64,000 bases of DNA, from positions 1 to 64,000 of the forward strand of contig NZ_JACFYF010000009.1 of assembly GCF_014050145.1 (NCBI RefSeq). The letters run 5' to 3'. Under the pieces are notes generated by a model. That model made no database searches and had not been told where the DNA came from. It saw nothing but the letters and a program-made list of their open reading frames with translations. Shown here in pieces: positions 8,860 to 18,840 of the stretch. Numbering within the stretch: the stretch's first letter is position 1; each line of letters opens with the position of its first letter. Source of the stretch: Vibrio marinisediminis (lineage in GTDB: Bacteria > Pseudomonadota > Gammaproteobacteria > Enterobacterales > Vibrionaceae). A program made the position numbers and the translations under genes.

Positions 8860-9807
8860 ATGAGTATTTATAATAACATCCTAGTCGTTGCCAATATTAA
8901 TAGCGATGATCAGCCAGCGCTTGCACGCGCTATGCAATTAGCTTCTAAAAGCCGCTCACGCAGCCATGTAACGTTTTTTCTATCAATCTATGACTTCTCC
9001 TATGATATGACATCAATGCTCTCTGTCGACGAGAGAAATGCGATGCGTAAAGGTGTCATTCATCAACGTGAACAGTGGATGCGAACTGTAGCTGAGCCCT
9101 ACATTAACGATTCAATAGAATTCGATGTTGTCGTGGTGTGGCATAACCGCCCTTACGAAGCTGTTATTGCTGAGGTGTATGCAGGTAATCACGATATTGT
9201 AATCAAAGGCACACGAAAACATGATGTATTAGAGTCTGTCATTTTTACCCCAACGGATTGGCATTTACTCCGTAAGTGTCCAGCACCTGTTTTGTTGGTT
9301 AAAAATTCAGATTGGCCTGAAAACGCAAGTATTTTGGCCTCTGTACATGTGGGTTCTGAAAATGAAACCCATCAAAGCCTTAACGATTCCATGGTTGAGC
9401 AACTCAACAGTCTTTCTGAGAGACTGGGGGCAAAACCTTACTTGGTCAATGCTTATCCTGTCACGCCTGCTAATATCACGATTGAGTTACCGGAGTTCGA
9501 TCCGACAACTTATACCGATGCAGTAAGAGGTCATCACCTAACAGCGATGAAAGCTCTGCGTCAAAAGCATGGTTATGATGATGAACAAACCATCGTTGAG
9601 CAAGGCTTGCCGGAAGATATCATTCCAGAATCGGCTCAAAAACTGAATGCGGCAATGGTTATTATTGGCACTACAGGACGCACTGGTTTATCTGCTGTCT
9701 TCATTGGTAATACGGCAGAACACGTTATCGATAAAATAAACTGTGATGTGTTGGCTCTCAAGCCAGAGGGTTATATTAGTCCTCTCGATCCTTCTACCGC
9801 AATCTAA
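8860..9807 (+). CDS. uspE: Universal stress protein UspE (tandem Usp domains)
   Basis: A 315-residue cytoplasmic protein made of two Usp domains (about residues 3-147 and 155-302). The second carries a nucleotide-binding loop with GTTGRTGLSAVFIGN near residues 270-284; the first has the weaker GTRKHD loop. Length and arrangement match UspE, which supports stress resistance and motility/adhesion in enterics and usually sits beside fnr, as here. It has a separate leader after the fnr hairpin and its own terminator, so it is probably a single-gene unit. Confidence 0.93.
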   Translation: MSIYNNILVVANINSDDQPALARAMQLASKSRSRSHVTFFLSIYDFSYDMTSMLSVDERNAMRKGVIHQREQWMRTVAEPYINDSIEFDVVVVWHNRPYEAVIAEVYAGNHDIVIKGTRKHDVLESVIFTPTDWHLLRKCPAPVLLVKNSDWPENASILASVHVGSENETHQSLNDSMVEQLNSLSERLGAKPYLVNAYPVTPANITIELPEFDPTTYTDAVRGHHLTAMKALRQKHGYDDEQTIVEQGLPEDIIPESAQKLNAAMVIIGTTGRTGLSAVFIGNTAEHVIDKINCDVLALKPEGYISPLDPSTAI

Positions 9808-9815
9808 CGCATACC

Positions 9816-9844
9816 ATCCCCTCGATATTAGAGGGGATTTTTTT
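9816..9844 (+). terminator. Rho-independent terminator after uspE
   Basis: Stem ATCCCCTC/GAGGGGAT (9816-9823, 9831-9838) with a seven-base loop and a run of T to 9844. Confidence 0.9.
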
Positions 9845-9971
9845 ATCACTAAGATAAAAGCACTAGCATCTGATAGATTTATCCGTATTATACGCCCTTC
9901 ATACTTTCCTTACGGCGATTCGTGCCATTAAAGTATGAATGTGTTTAAGATTACGATAAGACTGCGGACTA

Positions 9972-10904
9972 ATGACTGAGCAAACTCAAGAGCTAACTAA
10001 AGCTCAACAATATAATTTCAACAAACTTCAAAAGCGTATTCGCCGCAACACTGGCCAAGCGATCCAAGATTTCAACATGATTGAAGATGGCGACCGCATT
10101 ATGGTTTGTTTATCGGGCGGTAAAGACAGCTTTACTATGTTGGAAATACTAACGAGCTTGCAAAAGAGCGCTCCTATTTCTTTTTCGCTTATTGCGGTAA
10201 ACCTTGACCAAAAACAGCCAGGTTTCCCTGCACACATTCTGCCTGAGTACCTTGAATCATTGGGTGTTGAGTACAAGATTGTAGAAGAAGATACCTACTC
10301 GATCGTACAAGATAAAATTCCAGAAGGGAAAACCACTTGTTCGCTATGCTCTCGTTTACGCCGTGGTATTTTGTACCGTACAGCGAAAGAGATTGGCGCA
10401 ACCAAAATTGCACTTGGTCACCACCGTGATGATATTTTAGAAACCTTGTTCCTGAATATGTTCCATGGCGGTAAAATCAAAGGAATGCCACCTAAACTGG
10501 TTTCCGATAACGGTGAGCACGTCGTAATCCGTCCACTGGCGTACTGCCGTGAGAAAGACATTATCAAGTTTGCTGATATGCGTGAATACCCTATCATCCC
10601 TTGTAATTTATGCGGTTCTCAGCCAAACCTTCAACGTCAAGCTATCAAGCAAATGTTGAATGATTGGGATAAGCGATTCCCTGGTCGTATCGAAAGCATG
10701 TTCCGCGCAATGCAAAACGTAGTACCAAGCCATCTTGCCGACTACGAATTGTTTGATTTCAAATCAATCAACCGTGACTCTGGCGTTATTAACGGCGGTG
10801 ACATTGGCTTTGATAAAGAAGAAATCCCAGTGCAAAACTTCGTTGATGAAGATATTGTGCAAGAGTTTGATCCAAGCTTGAAGCTTGATGTAACAAACCT
10901 ATAA
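9972..10904 (+). CDS. ttcA: tRNA 2-thiocytidine(32) synthetase TtcA
   Basis: A 310-residue ATP-dependent enzyme that thiolates cytidine 32 of several tRNAs using an Fe-S cluster. The PP-loop SGGKDS is at residues 48-53. The two cysteine pairs C123-x-x-C126 and C211-x-x-C214 fit cluster binding and sulfur transfer. The protein is collinear with E. coli TtcA, with a slightly acidic C-terminal extension. It is followed by a strong bidirectional terminator shared with the convergent DUF2987 gene. Confidence 0.96.
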   Translation: MTEQTQELTKAQQYNFNKLQKRIRRNTGQAIQDFNMIEDGDRIMVCLSGGKDSFTMLEILTSLQKSAPISFSLIAVNLDQKQPGFPAHILPEYLESLGVEYKIVEEDTYSIVQDKIPEGKTTCSLCSRLRRGILYRTAKEIGATKIALGHHRDDILETLFLNMFHGGKIKGMPPKLVSDNGEHVVIRPLAYCREKDIIKFADMREYPIIPCNLCGSQPNLQRQAIKQMLNDWDKRFPGRIESMFRAMQNVVPSHLADYELFDFKSINRDSGVINGGDIGFDKEEIPVQNFVDEDIVQEFDPSLKLDVTNL

Positions 10905-10922
10905 GCCAAATTGGAATGATTA

Positions 10923-10948
10923 AAAAGGGTCGCGATTGCGACCCTTTT
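10923..10948. terminator. Bidirectional terminator between ttcA and the DUF2987 gene
   Basis: Eleven-base stem AAAAGGGTCGC/GCGACCCTTTT with a four-base loop; A- and T-rich arms serve both strands. Confidence 0.9.
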
Positions 10949-10966
10949 GCTATTTGTGGATTGGCA

Positions 10967-11626
10967 CTATTTAGCGCTAGGCAGATATGGCAACACTCGG
11001 AGTGTTTCTTGAGGCAACGTCATAAAACCGTTTTCACCAATTTCACTCAAACTCACCTGAACTTTACCATCAACGATCTGTTTTTCACTTCCATTGGAAA
11101 ACGTCACTTTTGAATTAAGGTTGTTCGCAAATTCTAACGTGACCCCTTCAACAGCAGGTGTAAACCAACTCGCAAACATCCCACCCAATTCTTCAAGAAT
11201 CGACTGCATTTGCGGCAGCAAAACTTCTACTTGTTGGTAACTGACTTCGCCTACAAATGGTTGTTTGGTCATTACAACCATCGAAAAATCACAACGTTGA
11301 TCCATTGGTGTATCAACAAACACTAATGGATTCGCTGACTTCAAATTATCATCAAGCGGTACCATGACTTCTTGTGAGTCAGAGATAACAATTTCTTCGT
11401 AGTGTTCTTCTTTCTCCATCCATGCTTTTTCAATCTTACACAGCTTTTTTGTATCAGCATTAAGGAAAAAAAGACCTACTTTCACATCCTCATGCCCTTC
11501 TTTGGCATTTTGCTTCATATGAGAATAAAGCTTTGAGTAAGTGAACATGTATTCTTGAGCTTGGATTGGCATCGAAACAGCGCTAAAAAGCGCTGCAGAT
11601 AAGAGTGTGAGCGATACTTTCTTCAT
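10967..11626 (-). CDS. DUF2987 secreted protein
   Basis: A 219-residue protein with a clear signal peptide (residues 1-23, cut after AQA). It matches what I know as the DUF2987 family of Vibrio-type gammaproteobacteria: an N-terminal YMFTYSKLYSHM motif and two conserved cysteines (in KKLCKIE and DQRCDFS) that may pair in the periplasm. Function unknown. Its start overlaps the stop of the Bax-like gene by one base, so both are translated from one message with the membrane-protein gene upstream. Confidence 0.8.
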   Translation of the reverse strand: MKKVSLTLLSAALFSAVSMPIQAQEYMFTYSKLYSHMKQNAKEGHEDVKVGLFFLNADTKKLCKIEKAWMEKEEHYEEIVISDSQEVMVPLDDNLKSANPLVFVDTPMDQRCDFSMVVMTKQPFVGEVSYQQVEVLLPQMQSILEELGGMFASWFTPAVEGVTLEFANNLNSKVTFSNGSEKQIVDGKVQVSLSEIGENGFMTLPQETLRVLPYLPSAK

Positions 11627-12453
11627 TATTTTGATTGTTCGGTATAATTTGTCCAGAACTTGTCATTATGTCTTATCATCGTCTGCAAGTCCTTGACGTA
11701 AGCCTCACCGCGTTCAGAATACTTTAGTAATCCGTTGGTTAACGCAACTGCTGCTTGAGTATCAATTAAGCTTTCACCGGCGACTTTACGATCGTAGCGG
11801 ATCTCACGTAAGTCAAAATAGGCCTTATTACGGTTAACATTCATATAGTAGCGATGAATCGATTCTTGAACAGAAGAGAACTTAGCCACTTCGTGCGCAG
11901 CCCCTTCGTTACGTTGTAATGGGACCATTCCGCAGCCTTCGCTATAACACCATTGACCAAAATAGTTATTCGCCTGCTTAGCAAAGCGAGAGGTACCCCA
12001 AGCCGACTCGTTCGCCGCTTGCGTCATCACAAGCGCTTCAGGCAATACGTTGACTCGATGAAGCATTTTATCAAGCCATGCTTCGGTTACGCCCTGGGTG
12101 GTCAGTTCAACATCGTACAACTTACCTAAGCGTTTGGCATAGGCATTATCTTCACCTGTTAACTTATTCGCTTTAAAGTTTCTACTTATGCGCTCTAAAC
12201 GAGCTCGTTCTTTTTGAACTCGCTGGTTTTCCAACTCTACACCGGGGCGTAGATAATCAAAGAAGGCTTGCTTCTTTGTAGTCACATTTTCAATGTTGGC
12301 AAAATCAGGGGCAGCCCCGACAGCTTGACCAATAAAGGTGATCGAATCGGTCGCGACTTGTTGCTCATTTTGAGCTTGAAATTCAAAACGGTACCAACCA
12401 AAAACAGCCACTGCGATAGTGGCTGTTACGGCGAAAACATTCAATTTACGCAT
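11626..12453 (-). CDS. Bax-like glucosaminidase-family protein
   Basis: A 275-residue peptidoglycan hydrolase candidate anchored by one N-terminal helix (residues 5-20). The C-terminal FlgJ/Bax-type glucosaminidase domain (about 125-270) has the catalytic glutamate in the ANESAWGTSRF motif and a NYFGQW motif with a nearby cysteine pair (C in QWCYSEGCG). The start at 12453 is preferred over the in-frame 12507: it begins a proper signal anchor and overlaps the upstream gene by only eight bases. It closely resembles E. coli Bax. It cuts, or binds, N-acetylglucosaminyl linkages in the periplasm; activity is inferred. Confidence 0.85.
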   Translation of the reverse strand: MRKLNVFAVTATIAVAVFGWYRFEFQAQNEQQVATDSITFIGQAVGAAPDFANIENVTTKKQAFFDYLRPGVELENQRVQKERARLERISRNFKANKLTGEDNAYAKRLGKLYDVELTTQGVTEAWLDKMLHRVNVLPEALVMTQAANESAWGTSRFAKQANNYFGQWCYSEGCGMVPLQRNEGAAHEVAKFSSVQESIHRYYMNVNRNKAYFDLREIRYDRKVAGESLIDTQAAVALTNGLLKYSERGEAYVKDLQTMIRHNDKFWTNYTEQSK

Positions 12454-13243
12454 TAAACACCTGCGGGTTGTGGTCATCGTCATCTTTCGATTTTTCTGAC
12501 GCGACAATTTTTAACTTAATACCGAACATATTTCGGTAAATAATACCTTTCACATGAAAGAAGAATGGCAATACAAAGATCAAACCAATACCGTAGAACA
12601 TCGCACCAGCGATAAACATCAGCATCACCATGATGTATATGCCTGAAAGCACGAAAATCTTCTTATTAACTGCACGTAGCGACAATAGCAACGACTGCAT
12701 TGGTGGCACTTTTTTCTCACAAATCAGCAAAATTGAATTGCTAAATGCCAGTGATAGATACATCGACAAAAACGGCAGTAACATACCAGCAATGCCTTGT
12801 AGCATTAGACTAAACAAAGTCGCTAAAATAACGGGGATTGTATATTGCAAACCCTTACCAATATGACGAGGTTTCGTCGTTAGCCCGGCAGAGTGGCTCA
12901 TTGCCATTAAACAGATGCCCGCATAGATTGGCGCACTGATCACTTCATAACTAAAATTTGCGATGTATATCGCTTGTACAATTGTTTGGTTGAACGCTTC
13001 AGGGTTGGTCAAACCGTCAAAAATAACTGATGGGTCACCAAGCTGTAGTTTGAGCGCAATGTAAAACACACCAAGTTGGACAAACATCAAGATGATGATC
13101 GCCGGTGAAAAGGACAAGAAATTCTTGACCGTTTGCGCCCAAGCCTCCCTAAATACGTCCCCTGCTTTTAACTCGTAATTACCGGAGATTGCACGTTCGA
13201 TACTTCCACCTAAGTTAAAGTCTTTTTCAATATCTTTGTTCAT
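12446..13243 (-). CDS. Polytopic membrane protein of unknown function
   Basis: A 265-residue inner-membrane protein with about six helices. It resembles the YciC/BPSS1780-like group: a soluble N-terminus with GDVFREAWAQTVKNF before the first helix, which is common in membrane proteins of the DUF975/GPDPase-membrane type. It is first in a three-gene minus-strand operon with the glucosaminidase and DUF2987 genes, which suggests an envelope role. I see no catalytic motif. Confidence 0.6.
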   Translation of the reverse strand: MNKDIEKDFNLGGSIERAISGNYELKAGDVFREAWAQTVKNFLSFSPAIIILMFVQLGVFYIALKLQLGDPSVIFDGLTNPEAFNQTIVQAIYIANFSYEVISAPIYAGICLMAMSHSAGLTTKPRHIGKGLQYTIPVILATLFSLMLQGIAGMLLPFLSMYLSLAFSNSILLICEKKVPPMQSLLLSLRAVNKKIFVLSGIYIMVMLMFIAGAMFYGIGLIFVLPFFFHVKGIIYRNMFGIKLKIVASEKSKDDDDHNPQVFNA

Positions 13244-13665
13244 TTTTCAATCCGGTTTAAATTCACGTTTGTTTGCCATCTCACTATCTTTAAAAATACC
13301 GCGAATAAGCCTATGGAGGCAAACATAACGGTGTAAGTAAAATTTGCGATGTTGGTCATTATACTTAAAGCCATTCTACACACACATGGATTCTGCGCTT
13401 GTCTCTTGCTTTCTTGTTTATTTGATTAATAATTAACCCACATAGTCAAAAGGCATCAAACCTTTAGAGTGAAATTCGCTCATTTCATTTCTTCGTTTAG
13501 AAACTTGCAAGTCCCGTAAAAACAGTATGGTAAATAATGTTTACTTTTACCTGCAAAAATTTTTCTATGATGAGGAAAGAAAATGCTTTGAATTCACACT
13601 ATTGGTGATTATGATGCGCGGCTCTATTTGTGTAACTACGGGTCATTGACGAATTTGAGCTCATA
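13244..13665. other. Intergenic region between the envelope operon and potA
   Basis: This 422-base divergent region must hold promoters for both operons. I see no open frame of note. A short dyad TGAAAT-N6-ATTTCA lies near 13470-13490. A candidate -35 TTGCAA near 13506 has no convincing -10 at standard spacing. The potA ribosome site is weak (GAG seven bases before the ATG). No RNA gene is evident. Confidence 0.4.
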
Positions 13666-14805
13666 ATGACCAATGTGGGAGAAAAACAGACGTTGAACAA
13701 ACAAACAGCAGAGCAACCAGTTATCCGTCTAACTGGGATTAGTAAGAGTTTCGATGGTAAGGAAATCATCGGTAATCTTAACCTTGATGTGAACCACGGT
13801 GAATTTTTAACAATTCTAGGTCCATCAGGTTGTGGTAAAACCACCGTTCTTAGGATGATTGCAGGTTTTGAAACCGCTGATAATGGCAGCATTATCATCG
13901 ATAATCAAAATGTTACCCAGGTTCCTGCTGAACAAAGGCACGTCAACACTGTATTCCAGAGTTATGCACTATTCCCTCATATGACCGTGTTCGAGAACGT
14001 GGCTTTTGGTCTGCGCATGCAGAAAGTGGCGAACGCTGAAATCGAACCGCGTGTAATGGAAGCATTACGCATGGTACGCCTAGAAAAAATGGCACAGCGC
14101 AAACCTCACCAACTTTCTGGTGGTCAGCAACAACGTATTGCGATTGCACGTGCGGTAGTAAACAAGCCTAAAGTTCTGCTTCTTGATGAATCATTGTCAG
14201 CTCTTGATTACAAACTGCGTAAGCAGATGCAAATCGAGCTGAAACAATTACAGCGTCAATTAGGCATCACTTTCATCTTTGTTACTCATGACCAAGAAGA
14301 AGCCCTATCTATGTCTGATCGCATCATTGTTATGCGTGACGGTGTGATCGAGCAAGATGGCTCTCCTCGTGAAATTTACGAAGAACCCAAAAACCTATTC
14401 GTTGCTCGCTTCATTGGTGAAATCAACGTGTTCAACACTACTATGCTTGAGCGTATCGATGAAAAGCGTATTCGCGCTGAAATCGAAGGTGTTGAATCTG
14501 TTGTTTACTATGAAAACGAAGCTAACCCAGCAGACAAGCTGCAAGTCTTACTTCGCCCTGAAGACCTTCGCATCGAAGAGATCAAAGAGTCTGAACAGCG
14601 CGGCATCGTCGGTCACGTTGTTGAGCGTACATATAAAGGTATGACTTTAGATTCGGTTATCGAACTTGAATCAGGCATGCGCGTAATGGTTAGCGAATTC
14701 TTCAATGAAGACGATCCTGATGTTGACCACTCTTTGGGTCAAAAGGTTGCTATTACTTGGGTTGAAAGCTGGGAGGTTGTACTAAATGATGAGCAAGAAG
14801 TTTAA
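13666..14805 (+). CDS. potA: Spermidine/putrescine ABC transporter ATPase PotA
   Basis: A 379-residue ATPase that powers polyamine import through PotB and PotC. Walker [10 protein letters not shown] is at 52-60, the signature LSGGQQQR near 150 and Walker B LLLDE near 170. A C-terminal TOBE-type regulatory domain holds the LLRPEDLR motif. The ATG at 13666 is used; an in-frame GTG at 13675 is a close alternative. It overlaps potB by 20 bases, which implies coupled translation. Confidence 0.96.
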   Translation: MTNVGEKQTLNKQTAEQPVIRLTGISKSFDGKEIIGNLNLDVNHGEFLTILGPSGCGKTTVLRMIAGFETADNGSIIIDNQNVTQVPAEQRHVNTVFQSYALFPHMTVFENVAFGLRMQKVANAEIEPRVMEALRMVRLEKMAQRKPHQLSGGQQQRIAIARAVVNKPKVLLLDESLSALDYKLRKQMQIELKQLQRQLGITFIFVTHDQEEALSMSDRIIVMRDGVIEQDGSPREIYEEPKNLFVARFIGEINVFNTTMLERIDEKRIRAEIEGVESVVYYENEANPADKLQVLLRPEDLRIEEIKESEQRGIVGHVVERTYKGMTLDSVIELESGMRVMVSEFFNEDDPDVDHSLGQKVAITWVESWEVVLNDEQEV

Positions 14806-15646
14806 TCTTCAGAATGCTATCATCGCGCTGATCGTAGGTTGGCTAACACTCTTTGTGTTAATCCCTAACCTGATGATCATCGGTACCAGCTTTCTGACTC
14901 GTGACGAAGCAAATCTTATCGAAATGACCTTCACTTTCGATAACTACATTCGTTTAATGGACCCTCTGTACGCAAAGGTGTTAATGCACTCTTTCTACAT
15001 GGCGATCATTGCGACTGTACTGTGTTTGATCCTTGGTTACCCGTTTGCTTATATCGTTGCAAAAATGCCTGAGAAATGGCGCCCTTTCATGCTGTTTTTG
15101 GTGATTGTTCCATTTTGGACTAACTCTTTGATTCGTACCTACGGTCTAAAAATCGTATTGGGTACTCAAGGCATCTTAAACAAATCGTTAATCGCAATGG
15201 AAATCATCGATAAGCCAATCCGTCTTATGTACACCGAGACCGCTGTAATGATTGGCTTGGTCTACATTTTGCTGCCATTTATGATTCTGCCACTCTACAG
15301 TGCGATTGAGAAACTTGATGGAACGTATATCGAAGCTGCAAAAGACCTTGGCGCGAACAAGTTTCAAACCTTCACTAAGGTTATCTTGCCACTGACAATG
15401 CCTGGCATCATCGGTGGTTGCTTGTTGGTTCTACTTCCTGCGCTTGGCATGTTCTACATTTCTGATTTATTGGGCGGAGCGAAGAACCTGCTGATCGGTA
15501 ACGTGATTAAGAGCCAAGTACTGAATGCTCGAGACTGGCCATTTGGTGCTGCAACCAGTATTGCCCTCACCTTTGCCATGGCGGTGATGTTATACGCTTA
15601 CTACAGAGCGGGTAAATTATTGAATAAGAAAGTGGAGCTAGACTGA
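14786..15646 (+). CDS. potB: Spermidine/putrescine ABC transporter permease PotB
   Basis: A 286-residue inner-membrane permease with six helices and the EAA loop (EAAKDLGAN near residue 184) that docks the ATPase. GGGAGG lies nine bases before the first ATG. It pairs with PotC to form the channel and overlaps both neighbours (20 bases with potA, one base with potC). Confidence 0.95.
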   Translation: MMSKKFNLQNAIIALIVGWLTLFVLIPNLMIIGTSFLTRDEANLIEMTFTFDNYIRLMDPLYAKVLMHSFYMAIIATVLCLILGYPFAYIVAKMPEKWRPFMLFLVIVPFWTNSLIRTYGLKIVLGTQGILNKSLIAMEIIDKPIRLMYTETAVMIGLVYILLPFMILPLYSAIEKLDGTYIEAAKDLGANKFQTFTKVILPLTMPGIIGGCLLVLLPALGMFYISDLLGGAKNLLIGNVIKSQVLNARDWPFGAATSIALTFAMAVMLYAYYRAGKLLNKKVELD

Positions 15647-16416
15647 TGGGACGTACAGTTAGATTTAGCTTTATGGCGCTAGTGTATGCGTTTCTATACT
15701 TGCCGATTATCGTACTGATCGTTAACTCATTTAACGCCAATAAATTTGGTATGAAATGGGGCGGATTCACTACTAAGTGGTACGAAACTTTAGTCAACAA
15801 CGACAGCTTGATGCAAGCTGCGTGGCATTCTTTAAATGTCGCTATGTTCTCGGCTACAGCTGCTACACTTATCGGTAGTTTAACCGCAGTTGCCCTATTC
15901 CGTTACTCATTCAAGGGTAAAGGTTTAGTCAACGGTATGCTTTTTGTTGTCATGATGTCTCCTGATATCGTAATGGCGATTTCGCTGCTAGCACTATTCT
16001 TAGTGATGGGTGCACAGCTTGGTTTCCTTACCCTATTGGTAGCGCATATCACTTTCTGTCTACCGTTTGTCGTGGTTTCTGTATACAGCCGTTTAAATGG
16101 TTTCGACGTGAAAATGTTGGAAGCAGCAAAAGATCTTGGTGCAAGTGAATGGGTGATTCTAAAACAAATCATTCTGCCACTGGCTAAACCTGCTGTTGCA
16201 GCGGGTTGGTTGTTAAGCTTTACGTTGTCATTGGACGATGTAATCATCAGCTCTTTTGTTACTGGTCCAACATACGAAATTCTACCATTGAAGATTTACT
16301 CAATGGTTAAAGTGGGCATCTCTCCAGAGGTGAATGCCCTTGCGACAGTCATGCTGATCGTTTCTTTAGCGCTTGTAATCACTTCACAGTTGCTTGCAAG
16401 AGAGAAAGTGAAGTAG
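15646..16416 (+). CDS. potC: Spermidine/putrescine ABC transporter permease PotC
   Basis: A 256-residue second permease with six helices and the [10 protein letters not shown] docking loop near residue 160. Its ATG overlaps the potB TGA. It is followed by a strong hairpin that separates potABC from the downstream potD copy. Confidence 0.95.
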   Translation: MGRTVRFSFMALVYAFLYLPIIVLIVNSFNANKFGMKWGGFTTKWYETLVNNDSLMQAAWHSLNVAMFSATAATLIGSLTAVALFRYSFKGKGLVNGMLFVVMMSPDIVMAISLLALFLVMGAQLGFLTLLVAHITFCLPFVVVSVYSRLNGFDVKMLEAAKDLGASEWVILKQIILPLAKPAVAAGWLLSFTLSLDDVIISSFVTGPTYEILPLKIYSMVKVGISPEVNALATVMLIVSLALVITSQLLAREKVK

Positions 16417-16436
16417 AATCGCGGACTTTTCACGAA

Positions 16437-16465
16437 ACAGAATGGTAACTCACCATTCTGTTTTT
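16437..16465 (+). terminator. Terminator between potC and potD
   Basis: Ten-base stem ACAGAATGGT/ACCATTCTGT with a five-base loop and a T-run to 16465. A classic rho-independent structure inside what is otherwise a potABCD operon, so potD is likely expressed partly on its own. Confidence 0.85.
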
Positions 16466-16473
16466 CTATAAAC

Positions 16474-16491
16474 GCTTAGAAAATTCTAAGC
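16474..16491. repeat. Inverted repeat GCTTAGAA-N2-TTCTAAGC before potD
   Basis: A perfect eight-base dyad between the potC terminator and the potD ribosome site. Could be an operator or an mRNA 5' stem. Confidence 0.45.
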
Positions 16492-16517
16492 AACGTTTGG
16501 TTTGGAGACTAACGTCA

Positions 16518-17552
16518 ATGAAAAAATGGGCTACTCTATTAGCTGGTAGTGCATGTGCGCTCTCTCTGTTCTCTGGTTCAGTGGCAGCGGACGAAAACAA
16601 AGAATTGGTATTTATGAACTGGGGTCCTTACATTAATAGTAATATCCTAGAGCAATTTACCAAAGAGACTGGTATCAAGGTGATCTATTCGACTTACGAG
16701 TCGAACGAAACTTTGTATGCCAAGCTAAAGACTCATAACCAAGGTTATGATCTTGTTGTACCTTCTACCTATTTCGTAGCAAAAATGCGCGATGAAGGTA
16801 TGCTACAAAAGATCGACAAGTCAAAACTGTCTAACTTCGATAACCTTGATACTAACTACCTAGACAAGCCTTTTGATCCAAACAACGACTACTCTATCCC
16901 ACACGTAGTCGCGATCACTGGTCTAGCCGTTAATACTGACATGTACGATCCAAACGACTTCCAAAGCTGGGCTGACCTATGGAAACCAGAGCTTGAAGGT
17001 CAAGTAATGCTAATGGATGATACTCGTGAAGTATTCCACATTGCATTACGTAAGCTAGGTTACTCAGGTAACTCAACCGATCCTAAGCAGATTGATGAAG
17101 CTTACGCTGAACTACAAAAGCTAATGCCAAACGTTTTAGTATTCAACTCTGACAACCCTGGCGCGCCTTACATGTCTGGTGAAGTTGGCGTTGGTATGCT
17201 TTGGAACGGCTCAGCAGCAGCTGCGCAAAAAGAAGGTCTACCACTTAAACTTGTCTTCCCTAAAGAAGGCGGTATCGGTTGGGTAGATAACTTTGCAATC
17301 TCTTCTGGTGCGAAAAACGTAGAAGCGGCTCACAAGATGATCGACTTCCTACTACGTCCAGAAATCGCAGAGCAAATCTCTGGCGACACTGGTTACCTAA
17401 CGGCAGTTAAAGCGTCTAACGACAAATTCCAAGATGTGGCTCCACTATTCCCATCTCAAGAAGATCTAGACCGCGTTGAGTGGCAAGACTCTGTAGGTGA
17501 CTTGACTGTGAAGTACGAAGACTACTTCCTAAAGCTTAAAGCAGGTCAATAA
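16518..17552 (+). CDS. potD: Polyamine-binding periplasmic protein PotD (copy 2, in the pot operon)
   Basis: A 344-residue substrate-binding protein with a signal peptide (about residues 1-24, cut near VAA-DE). The start at 16518 follows a GGAG site and begins the signal peptide; the upstream in-frame codon at 16497 does not. Family motifs: FMNWGPYI near the N-terminus, YESNETLYAKL, and the PSTYFVAKM polyamine-pocket region. It is about two-thirds alike to the next gene by eye. It feeds PotABC. Tandem potD genes are known from Vibrio cholerae, where they differ in polyamine use. Confidence 0.93.
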   Translation: MKKWATLLAGSACALSLFSGSVAADENKELVFMNWGPYINSNILEQFTKETGIKVIYSTYESNETLYAKLKTHNQGYDLVVPSTYFVAKMRDEGMLQKIDKSKLSNFDNLDTNYLDKPFDPNNDYSIPHVVAITGLAVNTDMYDPNDFQSWADLWKPELEGQVMLMDDTREVFHIALRKLGYSGNSTDPKQIDEAYAELQKLMPNVLVFNSDNPGAPYMSGEVGVGMLWNGSAAAAQKEGLPLKLVFPKEGGIGWVDNFAISSGAKNVEAAHKMIDFLLRPEIAEQISGDTGYLTAVKASNDKFQDVAPLFPSQEDLDRVEWQDSVGDLTVKYEDYFLKLKAGQ

Positions 17553-17569
17553 TCCGCTAGATAGCAATC

Positions 17570-17600
17570 AAAAAAGGCAGCATTCGCTGCCTTTTTTATT
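17570..17600 (+). terminator. Rho-independent terminator after the first potD
   Basis: Stem AAAAAAGGCAGC/GCTGCCTTTTTT with loop ATTC (17570-17597), then further T. Confidence 0.92.
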
Positions 17601-17679
17601 TTTTGGCTGATATAATTGCGCGCTGCTATTTTTCTCATATAGCAATAAACAACTTTTTATACACAATACTACTCAGAGG

Positions 17680-17701
17680 ATATTATCTGGATTGATAATA
17701 T
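17680..17701 (+). repeat. Inverted repeat ATATTATC-N6-GATAATAT in the leader of the second potD
   Basis: A perfect eight-base dyad 30 bases before the ATG. An mRNA hairpin or operator that could set expression of this copy apart from potABCD. Confidence 0.45.
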
Positions 17702-17731
17702 GCTGATTTAGTAGGATAAAACGGAAATAAA

Positions 17732-18769
17732 ATGAAAAGTAAAATCTATGCAGGCGCATTATGCGCAGCTGGTCTATTCGCTTCTACAGCGATGGCTGCT
17801 GATCAAGAACTGTATTTCTACAACTGGTCGGAATACATTCCTAACGAAGTTCTTGAAGACTTTACAAAAGAGACTGGCATCAAAGTAATCTACTCAACGT
17901 ACGAATCTAACGAAAGTATGTACGCGAAGTTGAAAACTCAAGGTGCTGGCTACGATTTGGTAGTACCGTCTACTTACTTTGTATCTAAGATGCGCAAAGA
18001 AGGTATGCTCCAACAGCTAGATAAGTCGAAGCTAACTCATTTTGCAGATCTTGATCCAAATTACCTAAATAAACCTTTTGATCCAAATAACAACTACTCT
18101 ATCCCATACATCTGGGGTGCGACTGGTATTGGTATCAACTCAGAAATGCTTCCAAAAGATACAGTAAAAAACTGGTCTGATTTTTGGGATAGCAAGTGGG
18201 CTGGTCAGCTAATGCTTATGGATGATTCTCGTGAAGTTTTCCACATCGCACTGACAAAGTTGGGTTACTCACCTAACACAACAAACCCAGACGAAATCAA
18301 AGCCGCTTACGAAGAGCTTAAAAAGCTGATGCCAAACGTATTAGTATTTAACTCTGACTTCCCTGCTAACCCATACCTTGCTGGCGAAGTATCACTAGGC
18401 ATGTTGTGGAATGGTTCGGCTTACATGGCACGCCAAGAAGGCGCATCAATCGATATAATTTGGCCAGAAAAAGGCGCTATCTTCTGGATGGACAGCCTAG
18501 CAATCCCTTCTGGTGCGAAAAACATCGATGCAGCACACGAGATGATCAACTTCCTTCTTCGTCCTGAAAATGCTGCGAAAATTGCCCTTGAGATTGGTTA
18601 CCCAACGCCAGTGAAAACTGCGCTTGAACTGTTGCCGAAAGAATTCGCAAACGATCCAAATGTATTCCCTCCACAAGAGGTAATGGACAGCGGCGAATGG
18701 CAAGATGAAGTTGGTGAAGCAAGTGTGCTTTACGACGAATACTTCCAAAAGTTAAAAGTAGATAACTAA
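17732..18769 (+). CDS. potD: Polyamine-binding periplasmic protein PotD (copy 1, stand-alone)
   Basis: A 345-residue paralogue of the previous gene with a clean signal peptide (cut after AMA, residue 22). It keeps the same pocket landmarks (YNWSEYIP, YESNESMYAKL, PSTYFVSKM) but differs in ligand-facing stretches (IWGATGIG here, HVVAITGLA there). It is closer to classical PotD. It has its own leader hairpin and terminator, so it is a single-gene unit supplying the same PotABC importer. Confidence 0.93.
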   Translation: MKSKIYAGALCAAGLFASTAMAADQELYFYNWSEYIPNEVLEDFTKETGIKVIYSTYESNESMYAKLKTQGAGYDLVVPSTYFVSKMRKEGMLQQLDKSKLTHFADLDPNYLNKPFDPNNNYSIPYIWGATGIGINSEMLPKDTVKNWSDFWDSKWAGQLMLMDDSREVFHIALTKLGYSPNTTNPDEIKAAYEELKKLMPNVLVFNSDFPANPYLAGEVSLGMLWNGSAYMARQEGASIDIIWPEKGAIFWMDSLAIPSGAKNIDAAHEMINFLLRPENAAKIALEIGYPTPVKTALELLPKEFANDPNVFPPQEVMDSGEWQDEVGEASVLYDEYFQKLKVDN

Positions 18770-18780
18770 TATCTACTTAA

Positions 18781-18816
18781 ACAACAAAAGCGGCATAATG
18801 CCGCTTTTGTTGTTTT
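18781..18816. terminator. Bidirectional terminator between potD and cobB
   Basis: A long stem (ACAACAAAAGCGGC and its complement) around the loop ATAAT, with T-runs on both strands. Confidence 0.9.
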
Positions 18817-18840
18817 GGAAACCAATATCAGGAATACAAT

